From Dyadobacter sp. 50-39 (GTDB taxonomy: Bacteria > Bacteroidota > Bacteroidia > Cytophagales > Spirosomataceae): a stretch of 64,000 nucleotides of DNA. The position numbers and the translations under genes are program-made. The stretch's first letter is position 1. Each line of letters opens with the position of its first letter. Shown one piece after another: positions 1 to 8,077 of this stretch. The notes below the pieces were generated by a model, which made no database searches, was not told the origin of the DNA, and saw nothing but the letters and a program-made list of their open reading frames with translations. The DNA lies in assembly GCA_001898145.1 (NCBI GenBank), contig MKSR01000036.1, forward strand, positions 1 through 64,000, read 5' to 3'.

Positions 1-100
1 TTTTGAAACTGCTTCTGCAGCTTTTTTCTGCTACCGGCCGCCAGACAATTAGGTGGTCAATTTGCCACGGAATCAGGTGGTCAACTTCTCCGAAATACCC
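1..100. mobile_element. Probable IS21-family end remnant
   Basis: The decamer AGGTGGTCAA occurs at 51-60 and again at 75-84, each followed by a short TTTGCC or CTTCTCC stretch. Spaced direct repeats of the type GGTGGTCAAyTT are what I associate with the termini of IS21-family elements in Bacteroidota. No transposase (IstA) or helper ATPase (IstB) gene is complete in the window; any would lie to the left of base 1. I infer an insertion-sequence end abutting or inside the accessory region. Nothing else is recognisable before 127. Confidence 0.45.
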
Positions 101-126
101 ATGCTAGGAACGGGATCAGGAGTAAG

Positions 127-354
127 GTGCTCGGCTTTATTGAAGATTTCATTTTCCCACGCTTACGAAGCGGGCCAATTGTAGAATTTTTGCAAGGAAG
201 AAAGCTTCTGATGGCCCGATTGCTGGATCGCACGGATCTAGATATAGCTGATTGGGGTAGGGTTATTTTGGAGAAACTACAAAAGGATATTGAATGGGAG
301 ATTCAAGACCAAGAGAATCGTAATAAGGAAACTGTGCACGATTCGTTTGAATGA
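127..354 (+). CDS. Small hypothetical protein
   Basis: A 75-codon frame with a GTG start (an internal ATG lies at 211). The product is charged, with a Glu/Gln/Asp-rich C-terminal third and no signal peptide or membrane segment. I recognise no family. It lies just inside the probable insertion-sequence end and may be the surviving 3' part of a larger disrupted gene. The 185 bases that follow it, up to 540, hold nothing I can identify. Coding status is uncertain. Confidence 0.25.
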   Translation: MLGFIEDFIFPRLRSGPIVEFLQGRKLLMARLLDRTDLDIADWGRVILEKLQKDIEWEIQDQENRNKETVHDSFE

Positions 355-539
355 CCATTTTTTTCGAAGATCAGTCCAGGATGGGCTTTTATGGCAATCA
401 GAAGAATCTAAAACACTAACAATCTCTCTTGAAGGACGCTGCGTAAGTATCGTCTAGGTTGATGGCCACCATGATCACGTAAATATTTTGGAGACCAGTA
501 GATATTTCTCAGATATGGAAAAGACGACTGATTTCCTCA

Positions 540-1103
540 CTAACGTGCGTTTCTTATACGACTTAGGGTATAGGGCATAATGCCCAAGAAATTAGCAATA
601 TCCCGTAGCTTTATCCGGGCAGCGGGAAATTGCTCCTGGAAAATTGAGTAAGCTTCGTTGGCTGGTAAAATGAGGATATCGCCTCGTTCCCTTAAACGGC
701 GTCTTTCGATTAGATAAACGGCCTGGGCTAAGCGGCGGGCTTCACAGAACTGCTTCACCAGTCTTTCCAGGTCGAAATTGGAAATGGAAATCAGTATGGT
801 ATCTTCCACAAAAAGCAGGTGTTCGGCTTCATGAATGCTGTTTTGCTTTGTTATCACAAACATCTTCTCCCACCAGAACCCAGTAACTATCTCCCTGCCT
901 TGTTGATTAAAGTAATTGCCTTTTACCAAACCGGAAACGACAAAGTAGACGGCACTTTTGCTGATGACTTTAGGGGCTAATTCCGTATTTTTTTCAAACC
1001 GTTCAACAATAACCTTTTCGGATAATTCGGCGATAAACTCATCTGAAATCGGCGAGAGTTTGGCCAGTAAGTCTAATAGTTTTCCGGTTGCTGCACCTTT
1101 CAT
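540..1103 (-). CDS. Crp/Fnr-family transcriptional regulator
   Basis: A 187-residue protein of the short Crp/Fnr type common in Bacteroidota. The N-terminal two thirds fit a cyclic-nucleotide-binding-like beta roll (AVYFVVSGLVKG followed by QGREIVTGFW), then a long helix with the charged stretch YLIERRRLRERG. The C-terminal helix-turn-helix reads RIKLRDIANFLGIMPYTLSRIR, close to the usual layout of these regulators. The ligand cannot be predicted. Its ATG lies one base beyond the stop of the upstream 399-residue gene, so the two are probably translated from one message. It is the last gene of the minus-strand run that begins with the LanB gene and may regulate that run. Confidence 0.8.
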   Translation of the reverse strand: MKGAATGKLLDLLAKLSPISDEFIAELSEKVIVERFEKNTELAPKVISKSAVYFVVSGLVKGNYFNQQGREIVTGFWWEKMFVITKQNSIHEAEHLLFVEDTILISISNFDLERLVKQFCEARRLAQAVYLIERRRLRERGDILILPANEAYSIFQEQFPAARIKLRDIANFLGIMPYTLSRIRNAR

Positions 1104-1104
1104 T

Positions 1105-2304
1105 TCAGTATTCTTTTATCCAGTTTACCATTCCTTCCAGCATCCTGATGACAACTGCCTTGTCGCCTTCTTCAAAGGCATACGATTTGTTGCGCATGCT
1201 TTCCTGTGAAATGTCCTCCTTCCGTGGTGTAGAGAGGTACGGGGCTATCGTCTGGATAACCGTATTCAGCGATTTGGCTTTCACGACCCGTGTAGCATCC
1301 ATCGCGCGGAGCGCCAACGCGACCTGATCAACGGATAAGAAACACATGATCTTGAACGGGTCCGTCTTGATCTTGGGAGCTTGTTGCTGCTGGTTCTGAA
1401 GAGGTAGTACGTCCCACTGATGCTTCTTTTCTAGGTAAGTGATTTCCTGGGCAAACCAGTTGCCCAGCACTTTCTTTAAATCGGCGTGGTGCGGGTTGAG
1501 CTTCACGGCGGGCTTTCGGTGCATCTGGTTAAATTCCTTGTATGCTAAAAGCAGCTCTGTCATCTTTTCGTGAACTGCCCCATATGCGTTAATTTTTTGC
1601 GCAAGCTTTTGTGTGTAATAGTTCATAAAGCTGCGACTATTGAAGTTTAGGTATACCAGTAGCTCGACCACAGCGCGGTGTAGCGTCTGCTGATCCTCTT
1701 GCTGGCTGATCTTTTCAAGTCCAGCCAGCAGGTCTTTCTTGTAAAAAACCTCACGGAAAGAGATCGGCCTTTTTTCAGAATCATAAATGAAATAGTGCAG
1801 GCTCTGTGATACCATATCAGTCAAAGCGCGGTTATCGACACGGACGAAGAGCTCCTGACGAAGCAGCTCGAGCCGGTCGAGCATTTCCCTTTTGACCTGT
1901 GCCAGGTAGGCTGCCGGTACCCGTTCATCCAGGCTCAGATATTCGTGAAACCGGTTTTCTACAAAGCCCAATAACTCATCCAGACTCGATGAAATGCTCA
2001 CCAGCGCATCGTGCAGAATGCTCAGATTGCTTTCCGCCCTTGATGTATTTTCATAAGCCTGGTCAAGCAGCATGACAAGGCTTGCATGATATTGTCTGAT
2101 CAATAGTTGGATTTTACGGCGAGAGTCCAGATGAAAGCTCTGGTGTTTGAGAAACGAAATATGTCGGTCTTTTTCCTCTTGTGCTTTGGCGACAATTGTT
2201 TCCAGCTGCTTTGCTGTCAAGGTGCTGACATCGGTCTTACCCTCATTAAGGGTCACATTAATGATAAAATCAAGCCATTCGAGCGTATAGTTTTTTTCCA
2301 GCAT
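1105..2304 (-). CDS. Hypothetical protein, 399 residues, in lanthipeptide-like locus
   Basis: Soluble, largely helical protein with no signal peptide or membrane helix. The first 180 residues are rich in Leu, Glu and Lys and look coiled-coil-like. The last 85 residues form a separate segment (LSVDQVALALRAMDATRVV, then TPRKEDISQESMRNKSY) of a kind I associate with proteins on Bacteroidota conjugative elements, but I cannot name a domain. It sits 61 bases downstream of the small candidate precursor peptide and is coupled to the Crp-family gene. There is no similarity to LanC: the Trp-His, Cys-His-Gly zinc motifs of cyclases are absent. Function unknown. Confidence 0.65.
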   Translation of the reverse strand: MLEKNYTLEWLDFIINVTLNEGKTDVSTLTAKQLETIVAKAQEEKDRHISFLKHQSFHLDSRRKIQLLIRQYHASLVMLLDQAYENTSRAESNLSILHDALVSISSSLDELLGFVENRFHEYLSLDERVPAAYLAQVKREMLDRLELLRQELFVRVDNRALTDMVSQSLHYFIYDSEKRPISFREVFYKKDLLAGLEKISQQEDQQTLHRAVVELLVYLNFNSRSFMNYYTQKLAQKINAYGAVHEKMTELLLAYKEFNQMHRKPAVKLNPHHADLKKVLGNWFAQEITYLEKKHQWDVLPLQNQQQQAPKIKTDPFKIMCFLSVDQVALALRAMDATRVVKAKSLNTVIQTIAPYLSTPRKEDISQESMRNKSYAFEEGDKAVVIRMLEGMVNWIKEY

Positions 2305-2365
2305 TGCAATCTCCGTTGAGTTGGTCGGAGGGCCTTTTCATCCCCCCGACCGGATGGGTGCCTGT

Positions 2366-2503
2366 TTAGTTCTGGGCGACCAGCGTACATATTGTGCCGC
2401 TCGTCGTGATAGGATCATCGTCGTCTGGTGTAGGCCCGAGATGGATCGTTTTTACTTTGGGTAGCGAATGGACTACTAGTTTCGGTTTGCGCGTTCTTTT
2501 CAT
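2366..2503 (-). CDS. Candidate lanthipeptide-type precursor peptide (45 residues)
   Basis: A 45-codon gene with an ATG at 2503 and TAA at 2366. The N-terminal part is strongly basic (MKRTRKPKLVVHSLPKVK), followed by TIHLGPTP, an acidic run of four Asp, and a C-terminal tail PITTSGTICTLVAQN with four Thr, one Ser and one Cys. This leader-like plus Ser/Thr/Cys tail layout is that of a RiPP precursor, and it lies in the same transcription direction as a full-length LanB dehydratase with a LytS/LytTR pair between them. Its start is preceded by GTTAGAACCAA, which is also found just before the LanB start. The precursor role is inference: no known leader motif such as FNLD is present, and only one Cys is available for ring formation. 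Confidence 0.55.
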   Translation of the reverse strand: MKRTRKPKLVVHSLPKVKTIHLGPTPDDDDPITTSGTICTLVAQN

Positions 2504-2515
2504 TGCGTTTGCTGT

Positions 2516-2526
2516 TTGGTTCTAAC
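2516..2526 (-). promoter_or_regulatory. Shared 11-base leader element upstream of the peptide gene
   Basis: On the minus strand the sequence GTTAGAACCAA ends 12 bases before the ATG of the candidate precursor peptide. The identical 11-mer lies before the lanB start (7688-7698). It may be a translation-enhancing leader or a regulator site; its role is inferred from recurrence only. Confidence 0.35.
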
Positions 2527-2606
2527 ACCAGCAAAGCAATGATTTGGATCGGCTAGGGGCAATTTTTGGGGCTGAACCGGAATGCGCAGGGGCTAAAAGT
2601 GCTGTT

Positions 2607-3791
2607 TCAGGGTTTTTGTTGAAGCGGTATCGAAAGCGTTACAGCGTAGTTGCGGTGGGTTTCCGTGATTTGCACTTCATGACGGCCTGGATATAACAGA
2701 TCCAGCCGCCGTTGAATATTCTTTAGGCCGAGTCCGTGCGCGCTGCTTTTGCGCGGCTTGTTAGCAGCGAAGGGTTTATCATTCTCAATTGAAAATCGCA
2801 GTTGCCCCATGTCTACGTGAATGTTGATCCTGACAGTGGACTTTCCCGAGTGGGAGCGAACGCCATGTTTTATCGCATTTTCAGCCAGAGTGACCATTAA
2901 AAGGGTGGGGATTTTATGTATCGCGTTACTACCTCCCTGGTGGTTCCAGATAATCCGTAGCCTCCGTCCGTGGCGGAGACGTTCGAGTTGAAGGTAACGT
3001 TTAAGACCTCTGATCTCAGCTGAAAGTGGTACCCAATCATCATTGGTTTCGTAAAGTGTGTATTTGAGAAGTTGGGATAACTTTTCAAGATAACCCGCTG
3101 CATCCCTGGAAATAGGTAGAATTTTGGCATAGGCAGAACTGATTACGTTGTAAACGAAATGAGGTTCAAGCTCCGATTTCAGGATATTAAGCTCACTTCG
3201 CAATGCTTCTTTTTCAAGTCGCGCCTGCAGCATTTGTTGTCTGAGACCAAATTGTACCATTTTAATCCCAACCGGAAGAACCAAAAGCTGTAGTTCCTGA
3301 AAATCGTAGACGAAAAATAGCCGCTCCCAGCCGTTACGGTGGCTCAGTGGTTTCAGATATAAACCGCCAATTGCCTGAAAGGCTGGGCTTAACTGGGAAA
3401 GGTTGTAGAGGCGGTCAAGGCCGAAATACATTGCCAATGTTACAAGGTGCATACTGCCAAACAAAACCACAAGCATCAGCAGCAGCAGCGATAGGCCTGA
3501 AAACTTTCGCTCGAACCGGTAGAAGAGGTGTACCGACAGATAAAAGATAGGAATAAACCGAAGGTAGTATACGGTGTAGGAGATTCCGAGTTTGGCGTCA
3601 AGGGCCTGGCCCGAAAATGCGGGCAGGAAATACAGTAGGTGATAAGCGACAAAAAATGCCCAGAAACCAATATGGTATCCCGGGCGCAATCTGCCGCTTA
3701 GGTTGAAAAGGCCCCAGAAAGGTTCTTTGGTCAGCTCATCCCATCCGCTTAAACCCGGTCGTGAGCCGGAGGATAATTTCGTTTCGCTCAT
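2607..3791 (-). CDS. LytS-type sensor histidine kinase
   Basis: Membrane sensor kinase of the His_kinase (LytS/YehU) class, about 394 residues from the ATG at 3791; the longer frame to 3800 would need a TTG. The N-terminal half contains about four hydrophobic segments (near residues 41-60, 75-90, 100-123 and 165-180). The phosphoacceptor region reads SELEPHFVYNVISSAY with His near residue 211, and the C-terminus has the ATPase motifs LAENAIKHGV and GLGLKNIQRRLDLLY. It overlaps the end of the response-regulator gene by 56 bases, so the two are co-translated. Located between the candidate precursor and LanB genes, it plausibly senses the product or a host signal for this locus. Confidence 0.88.
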   Translation of the reverse strand: MSETKLSSGSRPGLSGWDELTKEPFWGLFNLSGRLRPGYHIGFWAFFVAYHLLYFLPAFSGQALDAKLGISYTVYYLRFIPIFYLSVHLFYRFERKFSGLSLLLLMLVVLFGSMHLVTLAMYFGLDRLYNLSQLSPAFQAIGGLYLKPLSHRNGWERLFFVYDFQELQLLVLPVGIKMVQFGLRQQMLQARLEKEALRSELNILKSELEPHFVYNVISSAYAKILPISRDAAGYLEKLSQLLKYTLYETNDDWVPLSAEIRGLKRYLQLERLRHGRRLRIIWNHQGGSNAIHKIPTLLMVTLAENAIKHGVRSHSGKSTVRINIHVDMGQLRFSIENDKPFAANKPRKSSAHGLGLKNIQRRLDLLYPGRHEVQITETHRNYAVTLSIPLQQKP

Positions 3792-4536
3792 CTTTGGCAA
3801 TGCTTACTTTATAGTTGTTAAGCATCTTGATAGTGCTACCTTCGATGCTGTTTACCTGGTACCGGTTAACGATATAGGACCGGTGCGTTTTAACAAAGTG
3901 TTCAGGCAAGCCTTGATAAATTTCACTGACAGTGGCCCGGGTTCTTATGATATTGCCGCCTGTGCAAAAAATGGCAACATAGTTGTGCTGGCCTTCGATA
4001 AAGCAAATGGTCTGATAGGGTATTGCATATAATCGGCGGTCAAATTTGACCCAGAGCGAGGTGGCATCAAAATGAGGTGTTTGTAGCGGATAATCCGTTG
4101 CCGAAATGTTTTGTTCTGCAAGTTTTTCGGGTCGAGACTGCTGCACCGGGGATTTCTTCTGCTTCTTCTCGAGTGCTTTGCTGACTGCCTTCACAAAATT
4201 TTTGTAGCTGACAGGCTTTGAAAGAAATCCCAACACATCGTAATCATATCCATCAATCGCGTATTTCTGGTGGGCGCTGGTGACGATTACCGAACTTCCC
4301 AACCACGGAACCATCTGTAAAAGCTCCAATCCAGACAGTTCCGGCAGGTTAATGTCAAGGAAAACCAGGTCCGGCCGGAGCTTGCTAATGCATTGCAACC
4401 CTTGCAAGGCATCCTCGCAGGTTTTGATTAATGTCAAACTTGACATTTCCGAAATATGTGTTTTCAGAATGCGGCGGGACGAGGGCTCATCATCGATAAT
4501 GACGCACCGGGTTGGAGAGATCGGTTGTGTGTTCAT
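3736..4536 (-). CDS. LytTR-family response regulator
   Basis: 266 residues. The receiver domain spans about residues 8-125 with acidic pair IIDDE (15-16), phosphoacceptor Asp near 61 in LVFLDINLPELSG, and the conserved Lys near 107 in FLSKPVS. A C-terminal LytTR DNA-binding domain covers about 165-262 (ICFIEGQHNYVAI, then HFVKTHRSYIVN). It is encoded directly downstream of the LanB gene (77-base gap) and overlaps the partner kinase. By family precedent it binds paired direct repeats in promoters; I did not find an unambiguous pair. Likely target is the lanB/peptide locus. Confidence 0.9.
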   Translation of the reverse strand: MNTQPISPTRCVIIDDEPSSRRILKTHISEMSSLTLIKTCEDALQGLQCISKLRPDLVFLDINLPELSGLELLQMVPWLGSSVIVTSAHQKYAIDGYDYDVLGFLSKPVSYKNFVKAVSKALEKKQKKSPVQQSRPEKLAEQNISATDYPLQTPHFDATSLWVKFDRRLYAIPYQTICFIEGQHNYVAIFCTGGNIIRTRATVSEIYQGLPEHFVKTHRSYIVNRYQVNSIEGSTIKMLNNYKVSIAKDERNEIILRLTTGFKRMG

Positions 4537-4613
4537 AACAGTTCATTGGCCTGCCCGCGCAACCGGGCTGATGGTGTCAGATAAGGTTAATTTAAGACAC
4601 AAGCGGTTACTTA

Positions 4614-7600
4614 TCAAATTTTTGTTGATGATTTTTTACCCTTCAGCTGATAGTCGTAAAACTTCTTAAGAAAATGATAGATTGCGTGTTCCTGTCGACG
4701 TTGATCGCTGATGAACAGCCTGTTACAGCACAAGTGCATTAGATCGATTATCAGCGTTTGCTGTATTTGGTGATCGCCCATCGGATTGCGGGTCAGCGTG
4801 TGCATGATCTTGGCATCCCGTTCATTTAGTTGCTGATGGATTTCGGCTAAAACGGTGCTGTCCGAGGCCATGGCGGTAGCGATGTGCTCCCTGTGTTGGC
4901 GGAACTGCTGATCCAAGGCTATCAGGTCGTTTTTTTCAAGAAGGTTACCAGCTGCCTGAAGCGTTTGGAGCTTCATTGCCGGGTTATATTTTCCGAATGC
5001 AGTAAGCAGGCCATCGCAGGCTATCATTGCGACCAGCCAACGCTGTGTTTGCTGACCATTCAATTGTAGCAGCGCGATGGAGCTGGCGATCGCGTAGCTA
5101 TCGCTGCAAAAGATAGACTCGATATCCTCGTATCCAACGCTGCTGTATCTTTCCAGTTCCCTTTCATAGAGCTCAGATTGTAGCCGAAATACCAGGCCGC
5201 TTTCAATTTCATCTTTCAGTTTTTCTGTCAACGATATCGCAAATCGTGCACTTTGCTGTTTGCCAGGGCCGGTAAAGAGCCTAAGCCGAATATGTGGATC
5301 CGGATCCTTGAATCGAAGGAAAAACCAGCCTTTGATGCGGTTGGTCTGTTGCAGTGTGAGACAGAAATCAAATAGTTTTCCGACCAGTAGCCTTTCACAA
5401 GTTTCTTCGCTGGCGTATATTTTCAGGTATGTCCAGCCATCCTGGGCAGATACCCATCTCTTGCTTGCCTGCTGATGTGTCACAAGTAGCGGCTCAACGA
5501 GCTTTGGCTCAACATCGTTAAAGATCGGTATAACCATCTCATTGAGATGCATCTTCCTGCCTGCGTGAAGAAACCCGTATTTTACTGAGTGCAAAGATTC
5601 CTGGATACACAAGCTCTTTTCCTTACGCAGTTTATTCAAACAAATCCTAACTGCCGGGGCTGAATGTCCATCGATTGACAGGAGCTGGTCGTTGGTCCCG
5701 ATCAGAACAAAGCGGGGCATGTTGAGCTCTTTTTCAAGGCCTTGCCACCACCTTACAAGTTCCTGGTCACTGAGCGCCTTTTTGGGGATCAACGAAGGGC
5801 CAAGGTTCCAACATGCCTTGCGCAAAACAATGCCGCGATACTGGATACGGGGAAGAAATAGGCTATCACTGAGGTGTCCCCAGTCCCATAGGGGTGTAAG
5901 TGCGTTTTCACTTACTGCAACATCCGCCAGAAATTGGTAGGCGGATGGTCCAAGCCTTGGGTTATAGGCCGTGGTGAGCCTGGGGATAATGCGTTTTCGC
6001 AATGAAGCAGAACTGACGATCACTTGTCCCGCTCGCACGCTTACCATTAAATCACTGGCCGCAATAGAAGTGCCTGACTGGCCTGGCCCACACAACAGGT
6101 TGATATGGTAGTCACCCAGGGATGGACGACGTACTACATTTGCGTCCTTTCCGGCTGGCACGAAATTGACCTCAGCTACGATTGCGCCTGCATATTGTCC
6201 TATCTCTTTGGCCTTAACAGCTCTTAAGCGATCTGCAAGGGGTGTATCCGCGTCTGCAAAACGAGATAAGAAATGCAGTGATCCAGGGCCAGAAATGCCG
6301 CGAAGGTCAAAAAAGTAATCGCCCCCATCAAAATCTCGCTCCCCGGAGCAGAACAGGTTGCCCAGCACCGAAACGCCTTCTGCGATCCTGGGCGGATGCT
6401 CTGGCTGTATCAGCTTGAGGTCTTCGTCGGTTAAGAGATAGAATTTTCTTTTGAAATGCCTCGCGTCATGGTAAGCCCTATCGATCAGCTTGACCCGTTC
6501 AACCGCAGATGGTGTTGTCGTCCGGGATTGTTTGGTTTGGGAGGCCATCGGAACGTGGCCAAAGTAAGATGAATTCATATGGCCGTAGCCGATACCAAGC
6601 GCCGGGTCGAGTGCTTGCAACAACGGGACTTGTTTGTCCCCGTAGCGCTGGTAGAATCTGGTTGCGAAGGATTTGAGCGCTTCGGGTTTACGATTTTGAG
6701 TTGTGCGTAGTAGTTTGCCAAGATCAGCCACAATCCCTTTCACACTTTCCCGGCTAACCGTCGACATTGTCGTTTCAAATTCCATATCGATCTGCACCGG
6801 GTTTCGCTCGGCGATACCTGCCGCACTCAAACTGGCTTCGAGCGCGGCAAACCGTGCAGGGTCATCCCGTCTTCCCCTCGCCAATGCGGCAGTCTGCTCG
6901 AATACCTTGACCAGTTGCGGCTCGGTCTGAGAAATCTTTCTTAGCACATTCTCAAAAGTGCTCAGGCTTACCAATGGTTCGGTATTACCGGTCAAAATTT
7001 GCTCCGCACACAATTGAGCAACATACTCGGAGGCATGCCTGTGCGGGAGACCTTGTCGGCATAGCGCCTGAACAATCGTTGATACTTTCGCGCCCGATCG
7101 GGCTGCCTGCAGTGCAGTGACAAGGTACAGATCGTTTTGGACTTCTTTCAAGGCAAATTCGAAGGTGCCCTCGCCTGTGGGTGCTCGCTCAGTGAAGCGC
7201 AGGTAGTCGCCGTTACGGTATAGACTGCTGTTAACTGTCAATATTTCGTCGGTCCTTTTCGAGCTTAACCGCCTGGCTATTTGCTGCAAGACGTGAGCAT
7301 TCAGGGTCGTGTGCTTTTTAATCTTTCCGCTAAACTCGATTTGGGTGTGCTCGGAAAGTTCTGCAACGAAATACCCTGCAAAAAGACCAAAGGGAGTACA
7401 ACGGCTTGCCGCCCGTGCGAAGTATTTGTACAGGCTCAGCATCACATTCGGGTCCGCTGGCTCGGCCTCGCCCATGTTCTCCATTTTGACTAAGGAGTCG
7501 TAGAGCGCGGGCGAGGCCAAGTAGAGCGCTTCTCTGAGGATGGGCCGTTTGTATGCCTGGCAGAGCAACGCTTTGAGCGAATCCGGCTTTTTTTTCAGCT

Positions 7601-7682
7601 GGCCATTAAGCTTTCTTAGAATCGAGTAGGGCAATAGCGGTCTTCTCAGGACGACAAAGTCATGTGGTTCGAGTTTGTTCAT
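4614..7682 (-). CDS. Lantibiotic dehydratase (LanB, full length)
   Basis: A 1022-residue class I lanthipeptide dehydratase. Family members use glutamyl-tRNA to activate Ser/Thr of a precursor and then eliminate glutamate to give dehydro-residues. The N-terminal glutamylation domain shows HDFVVLRRPLLPYS at residues 7-20 and the hallmark SRCTPFGLFAG at about 93-103. The C-terminal elimination domain (SpaB_C / thiopeptide-type) starts near residue 748 with GWTYLKIY, then WFFLRFKDPDPHIRLRLF and YERELERYSS. I chose ATG 7682 because the protein then begins like other LanB proteins; the longer frame to 7736 adds 18 atypical residues. It is the first gene of the minus-strand run. No LanC, LanT or LanP gene is visible in the window. 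Bases 7699-7900 upstream hold no other recognisable feature. Confidence 0.9.
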   Translation of the reverse strand: MNKLEPHDFVVLRRPLLPYSILRKLNGQLKKKPDSLKALLCQAYKRPILREALYLASPALYDSLVKMENMGEAEPADPNVMLSLYKYFARAASRCTPFGLFAGYFVAELSEHTQIEFSGKIKKHTTLNAHVLQQIARRLSSKRTDEILTVNSSLYRNGDYLRFTERAPTGEGTFEFALKEVQNDLYLVTALQAARSGAKVSTIVQALCRQGLPHRHASEYVAQLCAEQILTGNTEPLVSLSTFENVLRKISQTEPQLVKVFEQTAALARGRRDDPARFAALEASLSAAGIAERNPVQIDMEFETTMSTVSRESVKGIVADLGKLLRTTQNRKPEALKSFATRFYQRYGDKQVPLLQALDPALGIGYGHMNSSYFGHVPMASQTKQSRTTTPSAVERVKLIDRAYHDARHFKRKFYLLTDEDLKLIQPEHPPRIAEGVSVLGNLFCSGERDFDGGDYFFDLRGISGPGSLHFLSRFADADTPLADRLRAVKAKEIGQYAGAIVAEVNFVPAGKDANVVRRPSLGDYHINLLCGPGQSGTSIAASDLMVSVRAGQVIVSSASLRKRIIPRLTTAYNPRLGPSAYQFLADVAVSENALTPLWDWGHLSDSLFLPRIQYRGIVLRKACWNLGPSLIPKKALSDQELVRWWQGLEKELNMPRFVLIGTNDQLLSIDGHSAPAVRICLNKLRKEKSLCIQESLHSVKYGFLHAGRKMHLNEMVIPIFNDVEPKLVEPLLVTHQQASKRWVSAQDGWTYLKIYASEETCERLLVGKLFDFCLTLQQTNRIKGWFFLRFKDPDPHIRLRLFTGPGKQQSARFAISLTEKLKDEIESGLVFRLQSELYERELERYSSVGYEDIESIFCSDSYAIASSIALLQLNGQQTQRWLVAMIACDGLLTAFGKYNPAMKLQTLQAAGNLLEKNDLIALDQQFRQHREHIATAMASDSTVLAEIHQQLNERDAKIMHTLTRNPMGDHQIQQTLIIDLMHLCCNRLFISDQRRQEHAIYHFLKKFYDYQLKGKKSSTKI

Positions 7683-7687
7683 AGCGC

Positions 7688-7698
7688 TTGGTTCTAAC
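7688..7698 (-). promoter_or_regulatory. Shared 11-base leader element upstream of lanB
   Basis: Minus-strand GTTAGAACCAA ends five bases before the LanB ATG at 7682 and is identical to the element before the small peptide gene (2516-2526). It supports 7682 as the start and suggests coordinated expression of enzyme and peptide. Role inferred. Confidence 0.35.
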
Positions 7699-7900
7699 AG
7701 GTTACACCCTGGTAAAATCAGTGCTGAAAAGACCAAATAGAAATTTCAGGGACGAATCACGTCATGGAGGGTACGAAAGGATGTGTTTGAGGGAGGATTT
7801 AGATGTTTTGACCCGAAACAAGCCAAAAAGTGCAGCCAAGCTACCGGCGGCGATTCCTGAGCCCGCTGTTAAACAGCCAAAAGTGTTCGGCATAACCGCG

Positions 7901-8077
7901 CTACTGCGCTTTCTTATTCCGCTTCCTTTTGGCCGGTGCGCCACCGGTTGTGCAGAGCTTTCTTTTTTTCTTGTTTTTTCTTTGGGTCAAAACATTGTCG
8001 TTTTCGGCAGGCAGATCATCGGAAAGCAGGGCGAAAAGAACGGGTTCAATCTTATAATTTAAACCGTTTAAGCTCAT
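7901..8077 (-). CDS. Possible small basic protein, divergent from the DUF932 gene
   Basis: A 58-codon frame starting ATG at 8077, whose start codon overlaps the start codon of the plus-strand DUF932 gene (8076). The product ends in a very basic tail (RKNKKKRK, then KRKRNKKAQ), which could bind nucleic acid. There is a competing plus-strand frame through the same bases, so it may not be a gene. No family recognised. Two divergent start codons sharing bases would leave no room for ordinary leaders, which argues against one of them. Confidence 0.25.
   Translation of the reverse strand: MSLNGLNYKIEPVLFALLSDDLPAENDNVLTQRKNKKKRKLCTTGGAPAKRKRNKKAQ

Noticed and set aside
7683-7736. N-terminal extension of LanB with an LPGC lipobox-like sequence
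   Set aside because: LanB proteins begin near the HDFVVLRRPLLPY segment, are cytoplasmic, and the shared leader element lies within this stretch.
7762-7944. Second short peptide frame upstream of lanB with Gly/Ala-rich middle
   Set aside because: No leader-like pattern, overlapping another candidate frame, and no shared upstream element; not supported as a precursor.
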